A DNA stretch of 43,951 bases from Clostridia bacterium (lineage in GTDB: Bacteria; Bacillota; Clostridia; TANB77; CAG-465). Positions 1-8,505 of this stretch are shown here, piece after piece. Under the pieces are notes generated by a model. The model was not told the DNA's origin. It saw only the letters and a list, made by a program, of their open reading frames with translations, and did not search any database. Where the stretch lies: the NCBI GenBank assembly GCA_017626395.1, contig JAGAIU010000023.1, positions 1 to 43,951 of the forward strand, given 5' to 3'. Positions within the stretch are counted from its first letter, which is position 1; every line of letters starts with the position of its first letter. The position numbers and the translations under genes were made by a program.

Positions 1-1
1 A

Positions 2-265
2 ACAGCAGAAAATGGAGAATACGTAATAAAAGATGTACCATATGGAACATATAAATTCGTAGAAATAACTCCACCAGAAGGATATGAACTAGATGAAGAT
101 ATAACAGGATATACATTTACAATAGATGAAAATAGTGGAGATACAGTAATCTATGAAGTAACAAATACAGGAGATATTGCAGTATATGCAATGGTAGGTA
201 TTTTAGGAGTTTCAATACTAGGAATTATGCATGTAATTTCTAAAAGAAGAAAAGTAAATAACTAG
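2..265 (+). CDS. C-terminal end of a SpaA/Cna-B type cell-surface protein (5' end outside window)
   Basis: The open frame enters from the left edge and ends at TAG 263-265. The visible 87 residues hold the last strands of a prealbumin-like SpaA domain, with the typical E-box region (YKFVEITPPEGYEL). They are followed by a hydrophobic segment (AVYAMVGILGVSILGIMHVI) and a basic tail KRRK, the layout of a sortase signal. The pentapeptide before the membrane segment reads TNTGD rather than LPxTG, so the protein is either a substrate of a non-canonical sortase or simply membrane anchored. It resembles the C-terminus of the large adhesin at 36830-41977. A strong terminator follows directly. The domain type is fairly certain; the function of the whole protein cannot be judged. 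Confidence 0.75.
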   Translation, partial: TAENGEYVIKDVPYGTYKFVEITPPEGYELDEDITGYTFTIDENSGDTVIYEVTNTGDIAVYAMVGILGVSILGIMHVISKRRKVNN

Positions 266-272
266 TAATTAT

Positions 273-300
273 AAGAAAGAAGTGGTGACACTTCTTTCTT
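273..300 (+). terminator. Hairpin terminator after the surface protein
   Basis: A perfect 12-bp inverted repeat (273-284 with 289-300) around a GTGA loop lies 8 bases after the stop codon. The 3' arm is itself T-rich, which replaces a separate U-tract. Confidence 0.75.
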
Positions 301-320
301 AATAATTGAGAGGAGGAAAT

Positions 321-689
321 ATGGTAGTTGTTTTATGTGGAAGTATGAAATTTAAAGAAGATATTATAAATATTGGAAAAAGGTTAGAAAAATTAGGTCA
401 TACTACAAAATTACCAATAGAGTGTATTAATGGTGAGCCTAAAGAACTTGCTTCACGTGCACATTTTAATAGAATAATATCGGAAGATACGGATGCTATT
501 TTGGTAGTAAATAATGAAAAGAATGGAATCGCTAATTATATAGGACCAAATTCATTTGCAGAAGTGGCTTTTGCTTTTTTTCATAACAAAAAAATCTTTT
601 TGTTAAATGATATTTATGAGGCATATAAAGACGAACTTGAAGGTTGGAAATCTGTGTCTTTAAGTGGAAATTTAGAAAATTTAAAATAA
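321..689 (+). CDS. Nucleoside 2-deoxyribosyltransferase-like protein
   Basis: 122 residues. The fold signature is that of the small nucleoside 2-deoxyribosyltransferase/DUF4406 group: an N-terminal strand followed by GSMKF, a central DAILVVNNEKNG, and the loop GPNSFAEVAFAFF, whose Glu sits where these enzymes carry the nucleophile, followed by KKIFLLND. Family members cleave or transfer deoxyribose between bases, but many such stand-alone proteins are uncharacterised. The ATG at 321 is chosen because GAGGAGG lies 4-5 bases upstream; the in-frame TTG at 306 falls before that site. The gene stands alone between two terminators. Family assignment is likely, substrate unknown. Confidence 0.65.
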   Translation: MVVVLCGSMKFKEDIINIGKRLEKLGHTTKLPIECINGEPKELASRAHFNRIISEDTDAILVVNNEKNGIANYIGPNSFAEVAFAFFHNKKIFLLNDIYEAYKDELEGWKSVSLSGNLENLK

Positions 690-697
690 GAATTAAT

Positions 698-730
698 AAG
701 GGAGTGTAAAGCACTTCCTTTTTTCTTTTT
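698..730 (+). terminator. Intrinsic terminator
   Basis: Nine-bp stem (698-706 with 712-720, one G-T pair), 5-base loop, then a T-rich run to 730. Confidence 0.8.
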
Positions 731-757
731 AAATTTACCAGAAAGTGGCTTTTTCAA

Positions 758-786
758 TTGCATATATAAGATTTTTATGTTATAAT
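758..786 (+). promoter_or_regulatory. SigA-type promoter of the asnS operon
   Basis: TTGCAT (758-763), 17-bp spacer, TATAAT (781-786) with an upstream TGT, giving an extended -10. It lies about 50 bases before asnS. No T-box leader (specifier hairpin plus terminator) fits in this short leader. Confidence 0.8.
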
Positions 787-838
787 TTTAACGTTAAATA
801 TTAGGAAAAAATAGCTTTTTAGCAAAGGTGGTAATAGT

Positions 839-2224
839 ATGAATAACAATTTTAATGACAGAGTAAAGTTATCTAATATAAATAATAACTTTGCCAATAT
901 GGATGGAAAGCAAGTAGAGGTTGCTGGTTGGATTAGAAATTTAAGAGATTCTAAAAAAATAGCTTTTATTGAATTAAATGATGGAAGTTATTTTAAATCT
1001 ACACAAATAGTTTTAGATGAAGCTTTAAACAATTATAATGATATAGTTTCTTTAAATATAGGCTCAAGTATTATTGTTAATGGTACTGTAAAAGTAACTG
1101 AAGGAGCTAAACAACCTTTTGAAATTGTAGCAAATGAAGTAGAAATATCTGGTAAATCATCTCCAGATTATCCGCTACAAAATAAAAGACATTCTATGGA
1201 ATTCTTAAGAGATGTTGCTCACTTAAGACCAAGAACAAATACTTTCTTAGCAGTATTTAGAGTAAGAAGTGTAATTGCACAAGCAATACATGAATTCTTT
1301 CAAAAAAATGAATTCGTATATGTAAATACTCCAATTATTACTTCATCTGACTGTGAAGGTGCTGGAGAAATGTTTAGAGTAACTACACTTGAAGATACTA
1401 AAAATGAAAAAGATACAGATGACTTCTTTGGTAAAAAGACAAGTTTAACTGTTTCAGGACAATTATCTGCTGAATGTATGGCAATGGCATTTTCTAATGT
1501 GTATACATTTGGACCAACATTTAGAGCAGAAGATTCACATACTGCAAGACATGCTGCGGAGTTCTGGATGGTAGAACCTGAAATGGCATTTTGTGACTTA
1601 GAGGGAGATATGGAACTTGCTGAGTCAATGATTAAATTTATAATTAATAAAGTATTAACAGAATGTAAAGAAGAAGTTAATTTCTTTAATAATTTCTTTG
1701 ATAAAAACTTAATCGAAAGATTAAATCACATATATAATTCAGATTTTGTTAGAATTACATACACAGATGCAGTTGAAATGTTAAAAGAACATAATGATAA
1801 ATTTGAATATAAAGTAGAATGGGGTACAGATTTACAAACTGAACATGAAAGATATTTAACTGAACAAATCTTTAAAAAACCAGTATTTGTAACAGATTAT
1901 CCTAAAGACATTAAAGCATTCTATATGAAACTAAATGATGACGGAAAAACAGTAAGAGCTGTAGATATGTTAGTTCCAGGAATTGGTGAAATAATCGGTG
2001 GTTCTCAAAGAGAAGAAGATTATGATAAACTAATAAATAGAATGAACGAATTAAATTTAAAAGAAGAAGATTATTCTTGGTATTTAGATACAAGAAGATA
2101 TGGTACTGTTGTACATTCAGGATTTGGTCTAGGATTTGAAAGACTTGTAATGTACATGACAGGAATGGCTAATATCCGTGATGTAATTCCATTCCCAAGA
2201 ACACCAGGAAACTGTTTATATTAA
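839..2224 (+). CDS. asnS: Asparagine--tRNA ligase
   Basis: 461 residues, the usual size. It charges tRNA-Asn with asparagine in the cytoplasm. An N-terminal OB-fold anticodon-binding domain (about 20-110, [21 protein letters not shown]) is followed by the class II catalytic core: [17 protein letters not shown], motif 2 [21 protein letters not shown], and motif 3 [12 protein letters not shown]. The AEFWMVEPE wording separates it from AspRS, which has EFYQLDFE in the next gene. The extreme C-terminus (GNCLY) differs slightly from the usual ending. SD AAAGGTGG lies before the ATG. It is the first gene of a tight operon with aspS, gpsA and a methyltransferase. Confidence 0.97.
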   Translation: MNNNFNDRVKLSNINNNFANMDGKQVEVAGWIRNLRDSKKIAFIELNDGSYFKSTQIVLDEALNNYNDIVSLNIGSSIIVNGTVKVTEGAKQPFEIVANEVEISGKSSPDYPLQNKRHSMEFLRDVAHLRPRTNTFLAVFRVRSVIAQAIHEFFQKNEFVYVNTPIITSSDCEGAGEMFRVTTLEDTKNEKDTDDFFGKKTSLTVSGQLSAECMAMAFSNVYTFGPTFRAEDSHTARHAAEFWMVEPEMAFCDLEGDMELAESMIKFIINKVLTECKEEVNFFNNFFDKNLIERLNHIYNSDFVRITYTDAVEMLKEHNDKFEYKVEWGTDLQTEHERYLTEQIFKKPVFVTDYPKDIKAFYMKLNDDGKTVRAVDMLVPGIGEIIGGSQREEDYDKLINRMNELNLKEEDYSWYLDTRRYGTVVHSGFGLGFERLVMYMTGMANIRDVIPFPRTPGNCLY

Positions 2225-2242
2225 TAAGGAGAGATGAGAAAA

Positions 2243-4012
2243 ATGAGCGAATATAGAACACATACATGTAACGAATTAAGAGCAGAAGATGCAGGTAAAG
2301 AAGTAAAATTATCTGGATTTGTAAAAACAATAAGAGATTTAGGGGGATGTGTATTTATAGATTTAAGAGATCACTATGGAATTACACAACTTACAACAGA
2401 AGATCCTAAATTATTAGAACAAATAAAAGGAATAAACGTTGAATCTTCAATAACTGTTGAAGGAACAGTAGTTGAAAGACCAGAAGAAAATATAAATGAT
2501 AAAATAGCTACTGGTAAAGTAGAGGTAGAAATCAAAAACATAACAGTTCAAAATAATGTTATGCTTCCACTTCCTTTTGAAGTAGAAAAAAGTCATGAAG
2601 TAAAAGAAGACTTAAGATTACAATATAGATTCTTAGATTTAAGAAATGAATCTATACATGAAAAAATAGTATTTAGAAGTAAAGTATTAAAAACTTTAAG
2701 AGATAAAATGGATAGTATGGGATTTGTTGAAGTTCAAACTCCTATACTAACTTCATCATCACCAGAAGGTGCAAGAGACTATTTAATTCCATCTAGAATA
2801 CATCCAGGTGAATTTTATGCTCTACCACAAGCACCACAACAATTCAAACAATTACTTATGATTTCTGGTTTTGATAAATATTATCAAATAGCACCATGTT
2901 TCAGAGATGAAGATCCTAGAGCAGATAGATCTCCAGGTGAATTCTATCAATTAGACTTTGAAATGGCTTTTGCTACACAAGAAGAAGTATTAGCGGTACT
3001 TGTTGAAATAATGAAACATGTATATGGAACTTTAGGACGTGCAAAAATTTCTGAAGACTCATTCCAAAAAATACCATATAGAACAGCTATGGATATGTAT
3101 GGTTCAGATAAACCAGACTTAAGAAACCCACTTATTCTAACAGACGTTACTGATTGTTTTGCTGCATCAGGATTTAATGCATTCAAAAACAAAACAGTTA
3201 AAGCAATAGCTGTAGATTCAAGCAGCGTAACAAGAAGATTCTTTGATGAAATGACTGAATTTGCTAAAACAGATTTAGGAATGGCTGGTCTTGCTTGGAT
3301 TAAAATAAATGAAGATGGAACAGTAGTTGGACCTATTGCTAAATACTTAACTGAAGAAGTTTTAAAAGATATGTTTGAAAAAACAGGTGCAAAAGAAAAC
3401 TATGGTATCTTCTTTATTGCAGATCAATATAATAAAGCTTGTAAAGACGCAGGTAATGTAAGAAATGAACTTGGTAGAAGATTAGGATTAATAGACAATG
3501 ATGTATATAAATTCTGTTTCATCGTAGATTTTCCATTCTATGAAGAAACTGATGATGGAAAAATTGACTTTGGTCACAACCCATTCTCAATGCCACAAGG
3601 TGGACTAGAAGCACTAGAAAATGAAAATCCACTAGATATACTTGCATATCAATATGATATGGTATGTAACGGATATGAAATTGTATCAGGTGCTGTAAGA
3701 AACCATGATACACAAGTTATGACTAAAGCATTTGAAATTGCTGGTTATAGCGAAGAAACAGTTAAAAATAAATTTGGTGCTTTATATAATGCATTCAAAT
3801 TTGGTGCTCCACCACATGCTGGTGCTGCTCCTGGAATAGACAGAATGATAATGTTACTTCTAGGTGAAACAAATATAAGAGAAGTAATTGCATTCCCTAA
3901 AAATAGTAAAGCAAGAGATTTATTAATGCAAGCTCCAAACTATGTTACAGAAGAACAATTAAGAGATGTACATATTAAAATAGACGTAAAAGATAAAAAG
4001 AAAGAGGACTAA
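2243..4012 (+). CDS. aspS: Aspartate--tRNA ligase
   Basis: 589 residues, the long bacterial type. Order: OB-fold (about 1-110, YRTHTCNELRAEDAGKEVKL), first catalytic part with FRDEDPRADRSPGEFYQLDFE, the bacteria-specific GAD insertion (roughly 290-420), and C-terminal class II motif 3 (GAAPGIDRMIMLLLGETNIREVIAFPK). It aspartylates tRNA-Asp. The ATG at 2243 is chosen: AAGGAGAG (2226-2233) sits about 10 bases upstream, whereas the ATG at 2234 would overlap the ribosome site, and family members begin close to YRTHTC. It follows asnS by 18 bases and precedes gpsA by 2, so it is co-transcribed. Confidence 0.97.
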   Translation: MSEYRTHTCNELRAEDAGKEVKLSGFVKTIRDLGGCVFIDLRDHYGITQLTTEDPKLLEQIKGINVESSITVEGTVVERPEENINDKIATGKVEVEIKNITVQNNVMLPLPFEVEKSHEVKEDLRLQYRFLDLRNESIHEKIVFRSKVLKTLRDKMDSMGFVEVQTPILTSSSPEGARDYLIPSRIHPGEFYALPQAPQQFKQLLMISGFDKYYQIAPCFRDEDPRADRSPGEFYQLDFEMAFATQEEVLAVLVEIMKHVYGTLGRAKISEDSFQKIPYRTAMDMYGSDKPDLRNPLILTDVTDCFAASGFNAFKNKTVKAIAVDSSSVTRRFFDEMTEFAKTDLGMAGLAWIKINEDGTVVGPIAKYLTEEVLKDMFEKTGAKENYGIFFIADQYNKACKDAGNVRNELGRRLGLIDNDVYKFCFIVDFPFYEETDDGKIDFGHNPFSMPQGGLEALENENPLDILAYQYDMVCNGYEIVSGAVRNHDTQVMTKAFEIAGYSEETVKNKFGALYNAFKFGAPPHAGAAPGIDRMIMLLLGETNIREVIAFPKNSKARDLLMQAPNYVTEEQLRDVHIKIDVKDKKKED

Positions 4013-4014
4013 AG

Positions 4015-4986
4015 ATGAAGATAGCAATACTTGGAGTAGGTGCTTATGCAATAGCACTTGCAAAAGTTTTTAATAAAAATAAAGACAATGAAATTATGAT
4101 GTGGGCTAAATTCAAAGAAGAAGCTAAAGTTGTAATGGAAAATAGAGAAAATGCTGGAGTTTTACCAGGTGTAAAAATTCCAGATGAGATAAAAATAACT
4201 ATGAACTTAAATGCATGTATGGAAGATGCAAGTATAGTAGTACTTGCAGTTCCAGCTGCAGCTGTAAGACAAGTATCTGAAGAAGTAGCTGTTTATGCAA
4301 CTAAAGATCAAATACTCTGTGTAGTTTCAAAAGGAATAGAACCTAAAACAAATATGTTTATGAGTGAAATATTATATGAAGCAACTCATAACGAAAATAT
4401 TTGCATGATATCTGGTCCTTCATTTGCAGTAGAAATTGCTAATGATTCAAAAACTGGATTTAATGTTGCAAGTAATAATATAAAAGCTGCTGAAATTGTA
4501 AAAGAACAATTTGAAAATGGAATAGTAGTTAGCACTTGTGATGATATAATTGGTGTACAAGTTGCTGCATCAATAAAAAATGTGTTTGCAATCTTTATGG
4601 GAATGGTAAATGGTATGGAGATGAAAGATTCATATAAAGCAAGCTGTTTAGCATGTCTTGTAAGAAATCTTGGAGATACAATAGTTGCTCTTGGTGGTAA
4701 AAGAGATACAATATTTACTTTTGCAGGACTTGGAGATATGCTACTTACTTGTATGAGTTCAAAAAGTAGAAACTTTACTTTTGGTACATATATAGGTAGA
4801 GGATATTCAATGCAAGATGCATATGAAACTATGTCTGTAAAAACTGTAGAAGGAATACATACTCTTAGCACAATAAGAGATTTAATGGAAAAGAAAAACT
4901 TTAGAATTAAATCTTTAGACGTATTATATGGAATACTTTATGAAAATGATTCTAAAGATAATTTATTAGATAAAATTAGAATGTAA
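4015..4986 (+). CDS. gpsA: Glycerol-3-phosphate dehydrogenase [NAD(P)+]
   Basis: 323 residues. It reduces dihydroxyacetone phosphate to sn-glycerol-3-phosphate for phospholipid synthesis. Visible family marks are an N-terminal Rossmann start (ILGVGAYAIALAKVF), the VSKGIE strand, SGPSFAVEIA, the catalytic-Lys region VAASIKNVFAIFMGM, and the C-terminal FAGLGDMLLTCMSSKSRNF. The dinucleotide-binding loop reads GVGAYAIALA where most GpsA proteins have a form like GAGSWGTALA, a modest deviation. Its SD (AAAGAGGA) lies inside the end of aspS; the gap is 2 bases, which suggests translational coupling. Confidence 0.93.
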   Translation: MKIAILGVGAYAIALAKVFNKNKDNEIMMWAKFKEEAKVVMENRENAGVLPGVKIPDEIKITMNLNACMEDASIVVLAVPAAAVRQVSEEVAVYATKDQILCVVSKGIEPKTNMFMSEILYEATHNENICMISGPSFAVEIANDSKTGFNVASNNIKAAEIVKEQFENGIVVSTCDDIIGVQVAASIKNVFAIFMGMVNGMEMKDSYKASCLACLVRNLGDTIVALGGKRDTIFTFAGLGDMLLTCMSSKSRNFTFGTYIGRGYSMQDAYETMSVKTVEGIHTLSTIRDLMEKKNFRIKSLDVLYGILYENDSKDNLLDKIRM

Positions 4987-5001
4987 TTGGAGATGTTAAA
5001 A

Positions 5002-5607
5002 TTGGAAAAGGAAGAAATCCTTAATAAGATAAAAGAAGAAGCTTTAGAAAATCATGTTCCTATTGTGGAAGATGAACCTCTAAAAGTTATAGAAACAATA
5101 TTAAAATTAAAGAGGCCAAATAGAATACTTGAAGTAGGTACAGCTGTTGGATATTCTGCTATTAACTTTGCTAAACATTTATGTGGCGAAAATAGCAAAT
5201 TAAAAACAATTGAACTTAAAGAAAGTATGTATAATAAAGCACTTGAAAATATTACTGCTATGGGACTTAATGATAAAATAGAAGCAATAAATGCCGATGC
5301 AACAGAGTATATGAGAAATATACCTGACGATGAACAATATGATGTAGTATTTATAGATGCAGCTAAAGGTCAATATTTAGTATTCTTAGAAGAAGCTATA
5401 AGACTTACAAAAATAGGTGGAGTAATTATAGCAGATAATATGTTATATAGGGGAAGAACTCTTTCTGATTATAACGACCATAAACATAGAACGGCTACTA
5501 ATAGACTTAGAGAATATCTTGTTGTAATGGAAGAAGATGAAAGATTAGATTCAACATTAATTAAAATAGGAGATGGACTAGCTATTAGTATAGTTGTTAA
5601 AAAGTAA
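5002..5607 (+). CDS. SAM-dependent O-methyltransferase of the YrrM/TrmR family
   Basis: About 201 residues. Class I methyltransferase of the catechol-O-methyltransferase-like group: motif I ILEVGTAVGYSAINFA, acidic strand LKTIEL, post-motif YDVVFIDAAKGQY and GGVIIADNMLYRGR. The relative YrrM (TrmR) of B. subtilis methylates 5-hydroxyuridine in the wobble position of tRNA; this role is plausible here next to two tRNA synthetases but not shown. The start is uncertain. TTGGAG at 4987-4992 is the only ribosome site; it is well spaced for the TTG at 5002 and too close for the ATG at 4993. It is the last gene of the asnS operon. Confidence 0.85.
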   Translation: MEKEEILNKIKEEALENHVPIVEDEPLKVIETILKLKRPNRILEVGTAVGYSAINFAKHLCGENSKLKTIELKESMYNKALENITAMGLNDKIEAINADATEYMRNIPDDEQYDVVFIDAAKGQYLVFLEEAIRLTKIGGVIIADNMLYRGRTLSDYNDHKHRTATNRLREYLVVMEEDERLDSTLIKIGDGLAISIVVKK

Positions 5608-5619
5608 ATAAAATAATCA

Positions 5620-5648
5620 AAGAATGGTATTTATACCATTCTTTTTTT
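5620..5648 (+). terminator. Intrinsic terminator of the asnS operon
   Basis: Perfect 10-bp stem (5620-5629 with 5634-5643), TTTA loop and seven T residues. Confidence 0.9.
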
Positions 5649-5706
5649 GACAATTTTTCAAATAATTTTATAGATAATTTTACGATGGAAAAGAGGACTC
5701 AAAGTA

Positions 5707-5735
5707 TTGAAATTACTAACTTACACGAATATAAT
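5707..5735 (+). promoter_or_regulatory. SigA-type promoter of the Rpn-like gene
   Basis: TTGAAA (5707-5712), 17-bp spacer, TATAAT (5730-5735). A second TTGACA at 5647-5652 with TATAGA 16 bases on may be an additional start. Confidence 0.7.
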
Positions 5736-5793
5736 AAATACACAATTATAGCGCTTTAATTAAATTTTTAACAAAGGAACGGTGAGAATATAT

Positions 5794-6642
5794 ATGTGTA
5801 TTAAAAATAATAAGTTGTTAAAGCCAACTAACGACTACGTATTTAAAAGAATATTTGGCAAAAAAGGTAATGAGGATATAACAATAGGATTTTTAGAAAC
5901 TATAACAGGAATAAGATATGATAAAATAAGCTTAGAGGATACTCCAATACTTGAAAGAGATTTATTTGAAAGTAAAATGGGAGTATTAGATATAAAAGTC
6001 ATTGTAAATAAGATAATTGATATTGACATAGAAATGCAAGTTGTAAAGAATGAAAACGAAGCAGAAAGAATTCTTTGGTATTGGGCTAAAATGTATTCCA
6101 CTTCTATAAAAAGAGGGGAAGGATATGAAAATACAAATAAAGTTATATGTATTTTAATAGCAGATTTTTGTCTGGAAAATTTAAATAGTATTCCTAAATA
6201 TCATACAAAATGGCAAATAAGAGAGGAAGACTTTGGAAATGTAATCTTGACAGAAAAGCTTGAAATACATATAATAGAATTAACGAAGCTGGAAAATATT
6301 AATGAAACAGATAAAAAACTTGCACATTGGTGTAAATTCATAAAAACTCCAGAGAAAGTAGAGGATTCTATTATGAATGAAAACGATGATATCAAAAAAG
6401 CTAAAGAAGAATTAGATAAAATGAGTCAAGATGAAAACGAAAGAAGACTAGCTGAAATAAGAGAAAGGGCAATATTATTTGAAAACACTTTAAGAAATAA
6501 TGGATATAATAAAGGGAGAAAAGAAGGCGAGAAGGCTAAACAATTAGAAATTGCTAAAAATATGTTAAATGAAAATTTTAATATAGAGCAAATTTCTAAA
6601 ATAACAGGATTATCTGTTGAAGAAATACAAAAATTAAAATAA
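5794..6642 (+). CDS. Rpn-family (PD-(D/E)XK) nuclease / putative transposase
   Basis: 282 residues from the ATG at 5794. It matches the Rpn/PDDEXK_2 layout: LKPTNDYVFKRIFG at the start, then DIKVIV, IDIDIEMQVV with the catalytic D..E.Q, RILWYWAKMYSTSIKRGEGY, and a charged C-terminal helix (EERRLAEIRERA-like) ending in a short helix-turn-helix-like tail (NFNIEQISKITGLSVEEIQKLK). E. coli RpnA proteins are DNA endonucleases that promote recA-independent recombination; no transposase chemistry is evident. A GTG at 5782 is in frame, but GGTGAG just before the ATG is the better ribosome site. No terminal inverted repeats were noticed. It is a free-standing gene. Confidence 0.8.
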   Translation: MCIKNNKLLKPTNDYVFKRIFGKKGNEDITIGFLETITGIRYDKISLEDTPILERDLFESKMGVLDIKVIVNKIIDIDIEMQVVKNENEAERILWYWAKMYSTSIKRGEGYENTNKVICILIADFCLENLNSIPKYHTKWQIREEDFGNVILTEKLEIHIIELTKLENINETDKKLAHWCKFIKTPEKVEDSIMNENDDIKKAKEELDKMSQDENERRLAEIRERAILFENTLRNNGYNKGRKEGEKAKQLEIAKNMLNENFNIEQISKITGLSVEEIQKLK

Positions 6643-6650
6643 TAAAAAAG

Positions 6651-6680
6651 AAAGCTACCAATAAGTGGTAGCTTTTAGTT
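6651..6680. terminator. Bidirectional terminator between convergent genes
   Basis: Ten-bp stem (6651-6660 with 6666-6675) with T-rich flanks on both strands. It serves the Rpn-like gene (+) and the 564-residue gene (-). Confidence 0.85.
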
Positions 6681-8375
6681 TTAAAATAGTCCAAAAAGTT
6701 TAGTACTTTCTGTTTCTTGCTCTTTATATTTTTTATTTGTATATGAAACATTTGATGTATTGAATATTGAATACTTTTCAGAAAGAGCAACTGTACTACT
6801 TATAACTTCATCATTTACTATGTCCATTTTAAATATTTCAAAACTATCTTCTGTTAGAACTAGCACTAAAGTATTATTACATACATTAGTTATATATAGT
6901 TTTTCAACTTCTATTGTTTTGTATTTTTCATGATGTGTTTTAATATATGTATAAACTTTTTCAATACTTTGAGTTCCTGATACAGACATTGGTGTGTTAA
7001 GTAAGAATTTAAAGTTATCTATTTTAATTAATTCTGTATTGTCTCTTAACGCTTTAAAAGGCAAATTAAGGTCTTTTACTTTTATTAGTTGTAAGAATGT
7101 GTCATCGACAGATAAAGCCATAATTTCGGTGTTGTCGTCTAAATCAAGGTTGGTTAAGCGAATAAACTCCATGTTGTTATATACTTTTGCATATTTTTCA
7201 GAAGATAATACTTCTGATACAATACTATATTTCATTTTTTCTATTAAATTTGAAGAACTACTTTCAAAAGTATTTAATACTTTATATGTTATTGTATTAA
7301 ATATACTATCTTCAAGTTTATCATTATCAAAAATTAATAATTTTGAAAGTTGTTTTTGCTTAATTGTAAATGTGATAGGAGAGTATCTATTTTCAGATGT
7401 TATTAAAGTATCTACAAGAATGTTTTGAATATTTATAACATCATTAATTAGAGCTTCTTCAAGTTCATTTATAGTCTCATTTAAACTTACAGATACATCT
7501 TCAACTTCATCTTCTTCAAGTTCAGGATTTATATCGTATATACATTTAGATATTCTATATAATATAGTTTCTTTTTCTTTTAACAGTTTTTCATCAATTT
7601 CTTCGTTTGGAAGAACTCTTTTAGTAGCTAAATAATTATCATCTAAAAGCTTATTAAAATAAAGTAGTTTATTATAATTAGAATAATTTCTACTAGCTTT
7701 ATCTAATAATTTTAATAATCTTTCAGGATCTTCAACTTTATTTCTTTCTAATATTTTTTCTAAATATCTATCTGGATTAACGAATAGGTGATAGTATAAA
7801 TCTTCTTCGTTAACATTTAGTGAAAAACATAATTGTTTTAAAATTTGTCCTTCTAAAAAATAAATATTATTATCTGAAACGATACCATTACCTAAAAAAT
7901 CGTTTGTATATGTCCTATATGTTGGAACAATACTTAGTGTAGTAGGTTCAGTATATAATAGTCTACAAACTAGATTAGAAACTACAGCTCTATTAATACC
8001 ATAATTTTTATGTTCTTGTTTATAATTTAAAATAGAAAGTGAAGTAGTAGAGTAACCTACATTATATGTATTTTCTTTCTTCTTAGTTGTTGTAATAGCA
8101 TAAATTATACGTAAAAACATAGATTCTAAATCATTAGTATCTTTAATATAAAGCTCTTTTTTTATAGCATCATAATATCCTGTTTTATAATCATGAGTTT
8201 TATCTGCACTAAGAAAGACAGCATCTACATTGTTATATAATTTTTTAGCCAGTTTATTTATATTTAATCTGTCTACATAACCAAAGCTAACTAATTTTTC
8301 AAATAGAAAGTCTACTTTACTTATGAAGTCATTATTTAATTTACATTTTTCTTTAAATTTTTCTAAATAATTCAT
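6681..8375 (-). CDS. Unrecognised 564-residue protein; possible inactivated zincin
   Basis: The product is not recognised as a named family. No signal peptide or membrane segment is visible, so it is probably cytoplasmic. The N-terminal half has the sequence rhythm of clostridial zincin-like peptidases: YDAIKKELYI, a helix MFLRIIYAITTTKKKENTYNVGY where those carry HExxH, then YGINRAVVSNLVCRLLY where a GxNEGxTE helix would be, and YFLEGQILKQLCFSLNVNEEDLYYHLF. All metal ligands are replaced (L-R-I-I-Y for HExxH). The second half is Leu/Ile/Asp/Asn-rich without motifs. ATG 8375 is preceded by TTGGAGG; the TTG at 8387 overlaps that site. The zincin relation is an inference from pattern only. Confidence 0.6.
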   Translation of the reverse strand: MNYLEKFKEKCKLNNDFISKVDFLFEKLVSFGYVDRLNINKLAKKLYNNVDAVFLSADKTHDYKTGYYDAIKKELYIKDTNDLESMFLRIIYAITTTKKKENTYNVGYSTTSLSILNYKQEHKNYGINRAVVSNLVCRLLYTEPTTLSIVPTYRTYTNDFLGNGIVSDNNIYFLEGQILKQLCFSLNVNEEDLYYHLFVNPDRYLEKILERNKVEDPERLLKLLDKASRNYSNYNKLLYFNKLLDDNYLATKRVLPNEEIDEKLLKEKETILYRISKCIYDINPELEEDEVEDVSVSLNETINELEEALINDVINIQNILVDTLITSENRYSPITFTIKQKQLSKLLIFDNDKLEDSIFNTITYKVLNTFESSSSNLIEKMKYSIVSEVLSSEKYAKVYNNMEFIRLTNLDLDDNTEIMALSVDDTFLQLIKVKDLNLPFKALRDNTELIKIDNFKFLLNTPMSVSGTQSIEKVYTYIKTHHEKYKTIEVEKLYITNVCNNTLVLVLTEDSFEIFKMDIVNDEVISSTVALSEKYSIFNTSNVSYTNKKYKEQETESTKLFGLF

Positions 8376-8453
8376 ATATGCCTCCAAGTGTTATATAAAT
8401 TTTATAATAAAGGAAAAAAATATACAATAGTATCGACAAAATGTAACTTAAAT

Positions 8454-8490
8454 AAAAAAATACACTCTAGAATCTACATTCTAAAGTGTA
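8454..8490 (-). terminator. Intrinsic terminator of the glmU operon
   Basis: On the minus strand a 13-bp stem (8461-8473 with 8478-8490, one G-T pair) is followed by a run of seven T residues (8454-8460). Confidence 0.88.
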
Positions 8491-8505
8491 TAAATCACTT
8501 TTATA

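Noticed and set aside
690..838. T-box riboswitch in front of asnS/aspS
   Set aside because: From the predicted start near 793 only about 45 bases remain before the ATG, with no stem I or antiterminator sequence.
4386..4871. 161-codon minus-strand open frame inside gpsA
   Set aside because: It is a shadow of a well-supported gpsA, with no ribosome site or recognisable protein.
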